Of a stretch of 48,676 bases of DNA, positions 1 to 7,728 are shown in pieces. The notes beneath the pieces are model-generated. The model did not search any database and was not told the origin of the DNA. It saw nothing but the letters and a program-made list of their open reading frames with translations. Source of the DNA: JACDAN01 sp035265935 (lineage in GTDB: Bacteria; Actinomycetota; Thermoleophilia; Gaiellales; Gaiellaceae); the NCBI GenBank assembly GCA_035265935.1, contig DATFOC010000055.1:1-48676 (forward strand). The letters run 5' to 3'. The position numbers and the translations under genes are program-made. Position 1 is the stretch's first letter, and each line of letters opens with the position of its first letter.

Positions 1-1
1 C

Positions 2-3000
2 GCCTACCCGTTTGCCGACCTTTCCCGCGTCCAGCTCGAGAACGTGCTCGACATGCTCGCGGGCCGGTACCCCTCCGACGAGTTCGCCGAGCTGCGGCCG
101 CGGATCGTCTGGGACCGGACGGCCGGTGTCGTCAGGGGGCGCGGCGGGGCCGCCCGCCTCGCTGTTACGAATGCCGGGACGATCCCCGACCGCGGGCTCT
201 TCGGCGTCCACCTGGTGGACGGCGGCGGCCGGGTCGGAGAGCTCGACGAGGAGATGGTCTACGAGGCGCGGGCCGGCCAGACGTTCATGCTCGGCGCCTC
301 CACCTGGCGGATCGAGGAGATCACGCGCGACCGCGTCCTCGTCTCGCCGGCGCCGGGTGTTCCGGGTGCAATCCCGTTCTGGAAGGGCGAGGGGCCTGGC
401 CGGCCGTACGAGCTGGGCGAGGCGATCGGCAAGGCCTCGCGCGAGCTGGCGTCGCTCCCGGACGAGCAGGCGGGCGAGCGGCTCCGCTCCGACTACTCGC
501 TCGACGAGCTTGCGGCGAAGAACCTGATGACCTTCCTGCGGGAGCAGGAGCAGGCGACCGGGGCGGTGCCCTCCGACCGGACGATCGTCGTCGAGCGCTT
601 CCGCGACGAGATCGGCGACTGGCGAGTCTGCGTCCTCACGCCGTACGGCGCCAGGGTGCACGCACCGTGGGCGCTCGCCGCTTCGGCCCGCTTGCAGGAG
701 TCGCTGGGCGTCGACGCCCACGTCCTCTGGTCGGACGACGGGATCGCGTTCCACTTCCCCGACGCCGACGCGCCGCCCCCGACCGAGCAGCTGGTCCTCG
801 ACCCGGACGAGGTGGACGACCTGATCATGGGTGAGCTGGGCGGCACTGCGCTCTTCGGGGCGCGCTTTCGTGAGAACGCCGCCCGAGCGCTGCTAATCCC
901 GCGGCGCCGGCCCGGTGAGCGGACGCCGCTCTGGCAGCAGCGGCTCAAGGCCCAGAGCCTGCTCCAGGTGGCGAAGAAGTACGGGTCGTTCCCGGTCATG
1001 CTCGAGACCTTCCGGGAGGTGCTCCAGGACGTCTTCGACCTCCCCGCGCTGAAGCGACTGCTGCACGGCGTCAAGACACGTCAGATCGACGTCGTCGACG
1101 TCGAGAGCGCGTCGGCATCGCCGTATTCCTCCTCGCTCCTCTTCGACTACATCGCCACGTACATGTATGAGGACGACACGCCTCCCGCGGAGCGGCGGGC
1201 GCAGGCGCTGTCCCTCGACCGCGATCTTCTCCGTGAGCTCCTCGGCCAGGAGGAGCTGCGCGACCTGCTCGATCCGGGCGCGCTCGACCAGGTCGAGTCG
1301 TCGCTGGCGGGCCAGGCGAAAGACCCGGACGGGCTGCACGACCTGCTCCTGCGGCGCGGCGACCTGCGGCCGGGCGAGTTCGACGAGGCGTTCGGGGCGG
1401 TTCTCGAGGGGGAGCGGAGGGCTGTACGCGTCCGGGTCGCAGGCGAAGAGCGGCTGATCGCAGCCGAGGATGCGGGCCGGTACCGCGACGCCCTCGGCGC
1501 GATGCCGCCGAGCGGCCTCCCGGATGCGTTCCTCGAGCCCGCGGATGAGCCGCTGCGCTCGCTACTCGCGCGGTACGCGCGCGGCCGAGGCCCGTTCACG
1601 ACCGGAGAGGCGGCTGAGCGGTTCGGCGTCGACGCCGAGCGCGCGGAAGCCGAGCTGGTGGTGCTGGAGCGCGAGGACCGGCTCGTCCGCGGCGAGCTTC
1701 GGCCGGGCGGGACCGAGCGGGAGTGGTGCGACCCAGACGTCCTCCGCCGCATCCGCCGCGCGTCGCTTGCCGCCCTTCGCAAGGAGGTGGAGCCGGTCGA
1801 GCAGGTCGCCTTTGCCCGGTTCCTCCCCGGCTGGCACGGAATCGACCGGCGCGCAAGCCTGCGCGAGGCGCTCGTCCCCCTCCAGGGGCTGGCGCTGCCG
1901 GTCGCACTGTGGGAGTCCGAGGTGCTGCCGCGGCGGGTTCCCAACTATGCGCCGGCGCAGCTCGACCAGCTCTGCGCGACCGGGGAGCTCGTGTGGGTCG
2001 GCGCCGGTCTCGACCGCGTCGCCGTCTTCTTCCGGGAGGACGCGGCCGTGCTCGGCCAGCCGGAGGGAACGGAGCGCCCCGAAGGCGATGTGCACGACCG
2101 GATCCGCGAGGCTCTCGCGAAGAGCGCCGAATTCTGGTTCGACCTGCTCGCCACGACGGGGCTCGAGGCGGAGGCGGCGCTGCCCGCCCTGTGGGAACTC
2201 GTCTGGGCCGGGGAGGTCACGAACGACGCGTGGACGCCGCTCCGGGCCGGCCGCCGATACGGCGTCCCGAAGCCGGAGCGGAGGCCGCGCCGCTTCTCGC
2301 GCCGCCGGGCGACCGCGATCACCGCTACCCAGGGACGATGGTCGCTGACCGGCCGCCTCTTCGCGGGCGAGCGGGACCCGCGGGCGCTCGCGGAGCTTCT
2401 CCTCGAGCGGCAGGGAATCGTCACCCGCGACGGCGTTCGCGCGGAGGGGATTCCCGGTGGCTACTCCGCCGTGTACGGCGAGCTCAAGGCGCTCGAGACG
2501 CTGGGTCTCTGCCGGCGCGGCTACTTCGTTGAGGGTCTCGGCGGCGCGCAGTTCGCCCTCGGCGGTGCCGTGGAGCGGATCCGGGAGCTACGGCCGCGGG
2601 AGGAGGAGCCTGCAGTCGATGTCTCCGTCCTGGCCGCGGCGGACCCGGCCCAGCCGTACGGCGCGGCGCTCGCCTGGCCGAAGCGAAAAGCAACCGGGCG
2701 CGGCGGCGAAGCCGCTGCGCCCTCAAACGGGGCATCGCAAGCGACGCCCCGGGGCGCGCGGGCGGCACGTGTCGCCGGCGCCTACGTCGTCCTGATCGGA
2801 GGCGAGGCGGTCCTCTTCGTCGAGCGTGGAGGGAAGACGCTCGTCCCGCTCCGCGAATCCGATCCGGAGTGGCTCCGCCCGGCGCTCGCGGCGCTCGTCG
2901 AGCACGTGAAGAGTCGCAGGGGCATGAAGCGGCTGGCCGTCGAGCGGTTCGACGGCGAACCGGTGGGGGAGACGGACGCGATGCCGCTCCTCGTCGAGGC

Positions 3001-3043
3001 CGGCTTCGTCGCCGGCCCGCGCCGCGCCGTCCTGCGGCCGTGA
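2..3043 (+). CDS. lhr: Lhr-family ATP-dependent helicase, C-terminal portion (5' end outside window)
   Basis: The reading frame is open from the first bases, so the gene begins upstream. About 1013 residues are visible, all downstream of the RecA-like motor domains. The first residues (LENVLDMLAGRYPSDEF) and the following segment with RIVWDRTAG, AGTIPDRG and FMLGASTWRI match my memory of the winged-helix and beta-barrel part of large Lhr helicases; the rest fits the long C-terminal extension of actinobacterial Lhr. Lhr proteins unwind RNA-DNA or DNA duplexes in 3'-5' direction and are linked to repair. Near residue 898 there is a low-complexity Gly/Ala/Pro/Ser linker encoded by two tandem hairpins (see repeat at 2696-2750). 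uvsE and a nei-type gene follow, so this is a DNA-repair neighbourhood. Motor motifs cannot be checked here. Confidence 0.85.
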   Translation, partial: AYPFADLSRVQLENVLDMLAGRYPSDEFAELRPRIVWDRTAGVVRGRGGAARLAVTNAGTIPDRGLFGVHLVDGGGRVGELDEEMVYEARAGQTFMLGASTWRIEEITRDRVLVSPAPGVPGAIPFWKGEGPGRPYELGEAIGKASRELASLPDEQAGERLRSDYSLDELAAKNLMTFLREQEQATGAVPSDRTIVVERFRDEIGDWRVCVLTPYGARVHAPWALAASARLQESLGVDAHVLWSDDGIAFHFPDADAPPPTEQLVLDPDEVDDLIMGELGGTALFGARFRENAARALLIPRRRPGERTPLWQQRLKAQSLLQVAKKYGSFPVMLETFREVLQDVFDLPALKRLLHGVKTRQIDVVDVESASASPYSSSLLFDYIATYMYEDDTPPAERRAQALSLDRDLLRELLGQEELRDLLDPGALDQVESSLAGQAKDPDGLHDLLLRRGDLRPGEFDEAFGAVLEGERRAVRVRVAGEERLIAAEDAGRYRDALGAMPPSGLPDAFLEPADEPLRSLLARYARGRGPFTTGEAAERFGVDAERAEAELVVLEREDRLVRGELRPGGTEREWCDPDVLRRIRRASLAALRKEVEPVEQVAFARFLPGWHGIDRRASLREALVPLQGLALPVALWESEVLPRRVPNYAPAQLDQLCATGELVWVGAGLDRVAVFFREDAAVLGQPEGTERPEGDVHDRIREALAKSAEFWFDLLATTGLEAEAALPALWELVWAGEVTNDAWTPLRAGRRYGVPKPERRPRRFSRRRATAITATQGRWSLTGRLFAGERDPRALAELLLERQGIVTRDGVRAEGIPGGYSAVYGELKALETLGLCRRGYFVEGLGGAQFALGGAVERIRELRPREEEPAVDVSVLAAADPAQPYGAALAWPKRKATGRGGEAAAPSNGASQATPRGARAARVAGAYVVLIGGEAVLFVERGGKTLVPLRESDPEWLRPALAALVEHVKSRRGMKRLAVERFDGEPVGETDAMPLLVEAGFVAGPRRAVLRP
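2696..2750 (+). repeat. Two tandem REP-like hairpins inside the helicase gene
   Basis: Arm 2696-2707 (GGGCGCGGCGGC) pairs with 2711-2722 across a 3-base loop, with one G-T wobble. Six bases later, arm 2729-2738 (GGGGCATCGC) pairs with 2741-2750 across 2 bases, again with one wobble. The block stays in frame and encodes a low-complexity linker. Paired hairpins of this kind resemble REP/BIME elements; other copies cannot be counted from this window. Confidence 0.6.
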
Positions 3044-3057
3044 CTCGGCTCTGGCTG

Positions 3058-3063
3058 TAACAT
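3058..3063 (+). promoter_or_regulatory. Possible -10 element (TAACAT) for uvsE
   Basis: TANNNT hexamer ending 9 bases before the TTG start of uvsE. It agrees with the -10/leaderless pattern seen at other genes of the window. No -35 is evident. Confidence 0.35.
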
Positions 3064-3072
3064 CTACAGAAC

Positions 3073-4010
3073 TTGGACAGACTCTTGTCCTACCGGCTCG
3101 GCTTCGCCGTCAAGGTGCTCGGTAACGGCGGGATGAAGTCGAATGACGGGCGGCGCTGGCAGAGCGGGCCGCACCTCTCGAGCTCGCTCGAACTGCTCGA
3201 CGCGGTCTTCGACTACCTCGACGACGTGGACATCCGGGTCTATCGCCTGTCGAGCAGCACGGTTCCGTACGGCACGCATCCGGATCTGCCGCAGCTGGAC
3301 TACCGGCGGCAGATCGGCGAGTGCGAGAAGCCGCTGGCGCGGCTCGGCGAGAAGGCGAGCCGTCTCGGGCTCAGGCTCTCGACGCATCCCGGCCAGTACT
3401 CGGTGCTCAGTTCGCCGGATCCCGAGATCGCCCACAAGGCGCGGCTCGATGTCGAGCAGGACGCGCTCCTGCTCGATGCGCTCGGGACGGGGCCTGAAGC
3501 CGTCGTCGTGATCCATGTCGGCGGCATGTACGGGGATGCCCGCGCCTCGCTCGATCGGTGGGTGCGCTCGTTCGAGGCCCTGTCCGAGAGCGCTCGGACC
3601 CGGCTCGTCGTCGAGCACGACGAGCGGTGCTTCGACCTCTCTGACGCCATCGAGCTGCACGAGCGGACCGTGTCCGCGTCGTGTTCGACCTCCACCACCA
3701 CCGCTGCAACCCGGCTCGCGGCCGGGAGGACGTCCGTGCGGCGCTCACCGCTGCGCTGGACACGTGGCCAGCCGGCGTTCGGCCGAAGGTGCACGTGTCG
3801 AGCCCACGGACCGAGTTCCGGTCGGTCGGTGGCCGCCCGCGGCCTCCACTTCTCGACCAGCACGCGGATTTCCTCAGTCCGTGGGATCTCCTGACGCTTC
3901 TCGACGCCGCTGACCGACCGCTGGACGTGATGGTCGAGGCGAAGGCGAAGGATCTCGCCGTGCTCTCGGTGCGGCGGGCTCTCGACCGGCTAGCGGGAAA
4001 GGCGGCCTAG
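3073..4010 (+). pseudogene. uvsE: UV DNA damage endonuclease UvsE, interrupted by a one-base frameshift
   Basis: UvsE nicks DNA 5' to UV photoproducts and other lesions using a TIM barrel with metal ions. The first part from TTG 3073 carries LGFAVKVLG, RWQSGPHL, LSTHPGQYSVLSS, VIHVGG and VVEHDERCF, all typical of the family. At about 3670 the family-like sequence jumps to another frame, which continues RVVFDLHHHRCNP and later PKVHVSSPRTEFR to a stop at 4008-4010. Restoring one G near 3670 (ACC-GGT-GTC-CGC) would rejoin the frames into a protein of about 312 residues, normal for UvsE. The metal-binding His and Asp/Glu residues survive on both sides. Either the gene is recently inactivated or there is a base-calling error. 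The 3' end overlaps the convergent gene by 21 bases. Confidence 0.85.
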
Positions 4011-4433
4011 CACCACGCCGAAGAGGGCGTGCCGGAGGGTCGCCTGCACGAACGCACGTGGGTTGGTGAAGAGGGGCGGAATTCCGGCCTCGCCGCGCGC
4101 CGGATGGTGGCGGTCGACGAAGTAGGAGAGCGGGTAGAGCCCGACGTGCTCGGCGAGCGCCATTCCGATCGCAACGCGCTCTTTGCTGCACGGGACACGG
4201 CGCTGGATTTGGTCGAACGCGAACCCGAAGAGCGCGCCGTTCGCCGCGTGGATCGCGAAGCCGACCGGCCAGGCGAGCCGCCCGCGCGTGAACGTCTTGC
4301 CGAGCAAGAGCACGTCGGAGTAGTCGCAGCGGAGGAGGCGCCGGTCGATCGGCTCCAGGAGACTCCACACAGAGGCGGCGACGGCTCCGGCGGCCGCTGG
4401 ATGAAGGCCTCGCTCGTCCACAATCCCAAGCAT
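3990..4433 (-). CDS. Conserved hypothetical, probably membrane-associated protein
   Basis: A 147-residue protein with Gly/Ala/Leu-rich hydrophobic stretches (AAAGAVAASVWSLL, VGFAIHAANGALFGFAF, IGMALAEHVGLYPL, HALFGVVLG) that could form three or four short membrane helices. It resembles small uncharacterised actinobacterial integral membrane proteins, but I cannot name a family. Its ATG (4431-4433) overlaps the ATG of the divergent glycosylase gene by two bases (CATG), leaving no upstream space outside that gene; a start at the GTG four codons downstream is possible. It converges with uvsE, overlapping by 21 bases. Function unknown. Confidence 0.6.
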   Translation of the reverse strand: MLGIVDERGLHPAAAGAVAASVWSLLEPIDRRLLRCDYSDVLLLGKTFTRGRLAWPVGFAIHAANGALFGFAFDQIQRRVPCSKERVAIGMALAEHVGLYPLSYFVDRHHPARGEAGIPPLFTNPRAFVQATLRHALFGVVLGRLSR

Positions 4434-5193
4434 GCCCGAGGGTGACTCGCTTCATCGCGCCGCTCGTCGGCTCCAGGTGCTGGTAGGAGAGACGGTCGAG
4501 GTCGAGAGCCCGAACCCCAGGGCAGCCGCGACGGGTGTGGCCGAACAGCTCGACGGGCGGCGCCTCGAGGGCGTGGAGGCGGTTGGCAAGAACCTGCTGC
4601 TGAGCTTCGAAGGCGGGCTCGTGCTCCGGAGTCACCTGCGGATGTCCGGCCGCTGGACCGTGCGCGCCCGCGGCTCGGTTACGCGGGGCCGGCCCTGGCT
4701 CGTGCTGCGTGGGCGAGGCCGCGAGGCCGTGCTGTGGGGCGGCCCCGTGCTCGAGTTGAACAGGCACGCCGTTCGCCGGCTCGGGCCGGACATCCTGGCG
4801 CGGCCGCCGGACCTCGATCGGATGGTCGCGAATCTCCGTCTCGCGGGCAGGCGCGAGGTCGGAGACGCGATTCTCGACCAGCGTCTCGTCGCCGGGATCG
4901 GGAACGTGTGGAAGGCGGAGGCGCTCTGGCGGGCAGGCGTTTCTCCGTGGCGCCCCGTCGGTGAAACCTCTGATGCGCAGCTTCGGGCCGTGCTCGAGCA
5001 AGCGGCGCGCCTGATGCGGCACTCCGTCGACACCGGCCGCGAGGAGCGGGAGATCTACCGCAATGCAGGGCGTCCATGCCCGCGGTGTCGGACGCCGATC
5101 GACTCTCGCGGCCAGGGCGATGCGAACCGGACGGCCTACTGGTGTCCCGTGTGCCAGCCGTGGGAGAGAGGAGCGGGGCGACCGGGCGCGTAA
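4432..5193 (+). CDS. nei: Fpg/Nei-family DNA glycosylase-AP lyase (endonuclease VIII-like)
   Basis: A base-excision-repair enzyme that removes oxidised bases and cuts the abasic site. The start is fixed by the N-terminal MPEGDSLHRAARRL: after Met removal Pro is the catalytic nucleophile, followed by the catalytic Glu. Lys in VGKNLLL matches the phosphate-contacting beta-sheet lysine, and DQRLVAGIGNVWKAEALW is the helix-two-turn-helix motif. The C-terminal zinc finger has CPRC and CPVC pairs about 20 residues apart. With 253 residues it has the length of mycobacterial Nei2-type enzymes. The gene sits between uvsE and an uncharacterised gene, and its stop is 8 bases before the next likely start. 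Confidence 0.9.
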   Translation: MPEGDSLHRAARRLQVLVGETVEVESPNPRAAATGVAEQLDGRRLEGVEAVGKNLLLSFEGGLVLRSHLRMSGRWTVRARGSVTRGRPWLVLRGRGREAVLWGGPVLELNRHAVRRLGPDILARPPDLDRMVANLRLAGRREVGDAILDQRLVAGIGNVWKAEALWRAGVSPWRPVGETSDAQLRAVLEQAARLMRHSVDTGREEREIYRNAGRPCPRCRTPIDSRGQGDANRTAYWCPVCQPWERGAGRPGA

Positions 5194-5201
5194 GTGGACG
5201 G

Positions 5202-6467
5202 GTGATCCGGTCGCCGAACCTGCACCACACGCTGCGTGCGTTCTGCCTCGGGGCGTTCGCCGCCGTGAGCCACGAGCTCGACGACGGCGGAGACGTCCCT
5301 TTCTCGTTCGAGGAGCACCAGGCGCCGGGGAGCCCGACGCTGTACGAGTACCGGCCGCTCGTCAAGCCCTTCCTCGACGCGCGGGCAGGCCGGTTCGCGG
5401 CGCTGGCGGATGCCCAGCCGGTGCTCGCCGAGCTGGAGCGGGAACCGGCGGCGGCCGTCTTCGCCCAGGCGCACTCGAGCGGGCGGCCGAGCTCCCGGGA
5501 GGCGCTGACCCGTACCGTGCTCCTGCCGCTCCTCGCCGAGACGGCGGAGGCCTGCGGCGGCTTCGACTGGGACGACTCGGCCTTCGAGCGTGTGTACGCG
5601 GCGTTCGAGGCCTCGCTCTTCGGCTCGCGACGCGCGTACGGGGCGATCGCGCCGCTCGTGGGTCTCTCTGTGGGAGGGCTCGTCGATCTCGGCGGCGGGC
5701 TCCGCGTTCGTCACGTCGCTTCGGGAGAGCTTGCAGCGCACTGGCCGCAGGCGGGAGGGCTGCTTCCGGAGGGCTTCGAGCGCGAGCCCGATCGGCTGTG
5801 CGTCCTCGAGTTGGAGGCCGAGCTGGGCGACGGGTCGGGATCGGGCTCCGGCGCCGTGCCCGATGCGCCCGGCGAGCTCGCGGATGCGATCACGGCGCTG
5901 CGGCTCGCGACGGCCGGCGCGATCGCGGCCGGCCCGGTGCTCTTCGAGCGGCTCGACTGGCGGCCCTACGGGATTCGTCCGGTGCTACCGATCGCGGCGA
6001 CGGCGCCGCCGGGCGAGGGCGTCCGGTTGGACCCCGTGCGTGCCGAGAGGGCGCGGCGGCTTCGCGAGCGGCTCTCGGCTGCGGACGACGACCGCGATCT
6101 GGGCGAGGCGCTCGACCGGTGGGAGCTCTCGCTCTTCCAGACGGACCCCTTCGCTTCGGAGCAGCTGCGCGGCTCGCTCACGTCGCTGCTGGGCGGCGGC
6201 GAGGGGTTATTCGCCGGGTCGCTGCGTGCGGCTGCCGTTCTCGGCGAGACACCACGCGAGCGCTCGGCGATCCTCGACAGGCTCCGGCTGCTAGCGGCCG
6301 GCGACGCGGCGGCCGCGACGTCCGATCTCGTCCGGTCTTCCCTCGTCGCGGTGCTCGAGCACGGCGACCGCGCGGCGCTGCTCCGGACGCTCGACGAGAC
6401 GCTCCTCGGCCTCCGGCCCAAGCCGACCGTGGCGCCTGAGCCTGCCCTCGCGGTCGGCGCACTCTAG
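5202..6467 (+). CDS. Hypothetical protein, about 421 residues
   Basis: The open frame extends further upstream inside the glycosylase gene, so the GTG at 5202, eight bases after the glycosylase stop, is the most economical start (VIRSPNLHHTLRAFCLGAF). The N-terminal part has FSFEEHQAPGSPTLYEYRPL and a hydrophobic segment; the C-terminal two thirds is rich in Ala, Leu, Glu and Arg and is probably helical. I see no catalytic motif, signal peptide or clear membrane span and do not recognise the family. It may be transcribed together with the glycosylase because of the close spacing. Confidence 0.7.
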   Translation: MIRSPNLHHTLRAFCLGAFAAVSHELDDGGDVPFSFEEHQAPGSPTLYEYRPLVKPFLDARAGRFAALADAQPVLAELEREPAAAVFAQAHSSGRPSSREALTRTVLLPLLAETAEACGGFDWDDSAFERVYAAFEASLFGSRRAYGAIAPLVGLSVGGLVDLGGGLRVRHVASGELAAHWPQAGGLLPEGFEREPDRLCVLELEAELGDGSGSGSGAVPDAPGELADAITALRLATAGAIAAGPVLFERLDWRPYGIRPVLPIAATAPPGEGVRLDPVRAERARRLRERLSAADDDRDLGEALDRWELSLFQTDPFASEQLRGSLTSLLGGGEGLFAGSLRAAAVLGETPRERSAILDRLRLLAAGDAAAATSDLVRSSLVAVLEHGDRAALLRTLDETLLGLRPKPTVAPEPALAVGAL

Positions 6468-6504
6468 GCACAAACACTGCACAGACACGTGCGCTCCGTA
6501 CGGG

Positions 6505-6510
6505 TACGTT
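6505..6510 (+). promoter_or_regulatory. Possible -10 element (TACGTT)
   Basis: TANNNT hexamer 7 bases before the ATG at 6518, consistent with a leaderless transcript. Confidence 0.4.
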
Positions 6511-6517
6511 CGGCGTC

Positions 6518-6748
6518 ATGGACGAGGCACGCGCAGTCCTGGATCGGCTCGACCGGATCGAGTTCCTCGACCGGGAGGCCGCCCCCGCCGGCGAGCTGCT
6601 CGAGGAGCTGCGCGACCTGCTTCGAGAGGCCGAGACCTGGCTGCGTGCGGAGCCCGATCCGCGCGGAGCCGTCGAGGCGCTTGCCGGCTGCCGGCGCGCA
6701 CTGGACACCCAACCGGAGGAGGGGATGCTCCTGGCTTCGCGACCCTGA
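6518..6748 (+). CDS. Small hypothetical helical protein (76 aa)
   Basis: Starts MDEARAVLDRLDRIEFLD and is dominated by heptad-like Leu/Glu/Arg patterns (ELLEELRDLLREAETWL), suggesting a short coiled coil or helical hairpin. No known domain is recognised. It has its own putative -10 element 7 bases upstream and lies 92 bases before the ParA-type gene, so a link with that gene is possible but unproven. Confidence 0.6.
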   Translation: MDEARAVLDRLDRIEFLDREAAPAGELLEELRDLLREAETWLRAEPDPRGAVEALAGCRRALDTQPEEGMLLASRP

Positions 6749-6840
6749 CATCACGATCCCCGAGGTGGCGCGATCCGGCTTTTCCGGCACACTGAGTCCG
6801 TGCAGGACAGTCCGGTCCCGGGCCGAACGACAGGCTGCGT

Positions 6841-7728
6841 ATGCGCCTAGCCGGCCTTTTCTCCCGCCCGCCGACGGGCGATCCAGCCGACGCCATGCCC
6901 GGCGAGGCCGAGGCTCCCGCCGCGCCGGAGGTCCCACCGACCCCTGACGTCACCCGCGAGGCGCGGGTCCTCGCGTTCGCCAACCAGAAGGGGGGCGTGG
7001 CGAAGACGACGTCGACGCTGAACCTCGCCGTCGCGCTGTCGGAGGAGGGCAACAAGGTCCTCGTCGTCGACATGGACCCGCAGGGCAACCTGACGATGAG
7101 CCAGGGATTCAACCCGGACCAGATCGACCGGTCGATGTTCGACGTGCTCGTCCATCGGCTGCCGATCGAGCAGGTGATCCAGGAGGCCGAGGTCGACCTC
7201 GCCGTGTCTTCGATCGATCTCGCCGGGGCGGAGCTTGCCCTCTCGAGCATGATCGGCCGCGAACGGGCGCTCGAGAAGGCGCTGACCCCGATCAAGGAGC
7301 GCTACGACTTCATTCTGGTCGACACGCCGCCGTCGCTAGGCCTGCTCACGATCAACGCGCTCGTTGCCTCCAGTGAGGTGATTGTCCCGGTGCAGTGCGA
7401 GTACCTCTCGCTGAGGGGGCTCGTCCAGCTCGAGAACACGCTGTCGATGATCCGGGAAAACCTGAACCCCAACGTGGGGATTCAGGGGATCCTGCCGACC
7501 ATGTACGACGGCCGGACGCTGCATGCGCGCGAAGCGGTCGAGATCCTGCAGGAGAACTTCGGCGACCTGGTCTTTCACACCCGGATCAAGAAAACGGTGC
7601 GCTACGCCGAGGCGCCGGTGAAGGGAAGCTCGGTGCTCAAGTACGACCCGACCGGCAGTGCTGCGGCCGCGTACCGGGAGCTCGCGAAGGAGGTGCTCAA
7701 TGGCGCGAAAGCGCGCAAGCATGCGTGA
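6841..7728 (+). CDS. ParA/Soj/MinD-type P-loop ATPase next to ftsZ
   Basis: A deviant-Walker ATPase of the ParA family (295 aa). After a Pro/Ala-rich N-terminal segment of about 38 residues come the P-loop NQKGGVAKTTSTLNLA, with the signature first lysine and the GKT-equivalent AKTT, then VVDMDPQGNLT (Walker A'), FILVDTPPSLGLLTINAL (Walker B) and PTMYDGRTLHAREAV, all typical of Soj/ParA. Such proteins form ATP-dependent dimers on DNA or membrane and position cargo. There is no parB next door; instead the stop lies 29 bases inside the start of ftsZ, so the two proteins are probably made from one mRNA. The context suggests division-site or chromosome-positioning work, which is inference. It is not a classical MinD: I see no C-terminal amphipathic membrane helix. 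Confidence 0.9.
   Translation: MRLAGLFSRPPTGDPADAMPGEAEAPAAPEVPPTPDVTREARVLAFANQKGGVAKTTSTLNLAVALSEEGNKVLVVDMDPQGNLTMSQGFNPDQIDRSMFDVLVHRLPIEQVIQEAEVDLAVSSIDLAGAELALSSMIGRERALEKALTPIKERYDFILVDTPPSLGLLTINALVASSEVIVPVQCEYLSLRGLVQLENTLSMIRENLNPNVGIQGILPTMYDGRTLHAREAVEILQENFGDLVFHTRIKKTVRYAEAPVKGSSVLKYDPTGSAAAAYRELAKEVLNGAKARKHA

Noticed and set aside
6841..7728. Chromosome-partition parA of the oriC-linked parAB operon
   Set aside because: There is no parB, no parS-like TGTTTCACGTGAAACA and no gidB/rnpA neighbourhood; the coupling is to ftsZ instead.
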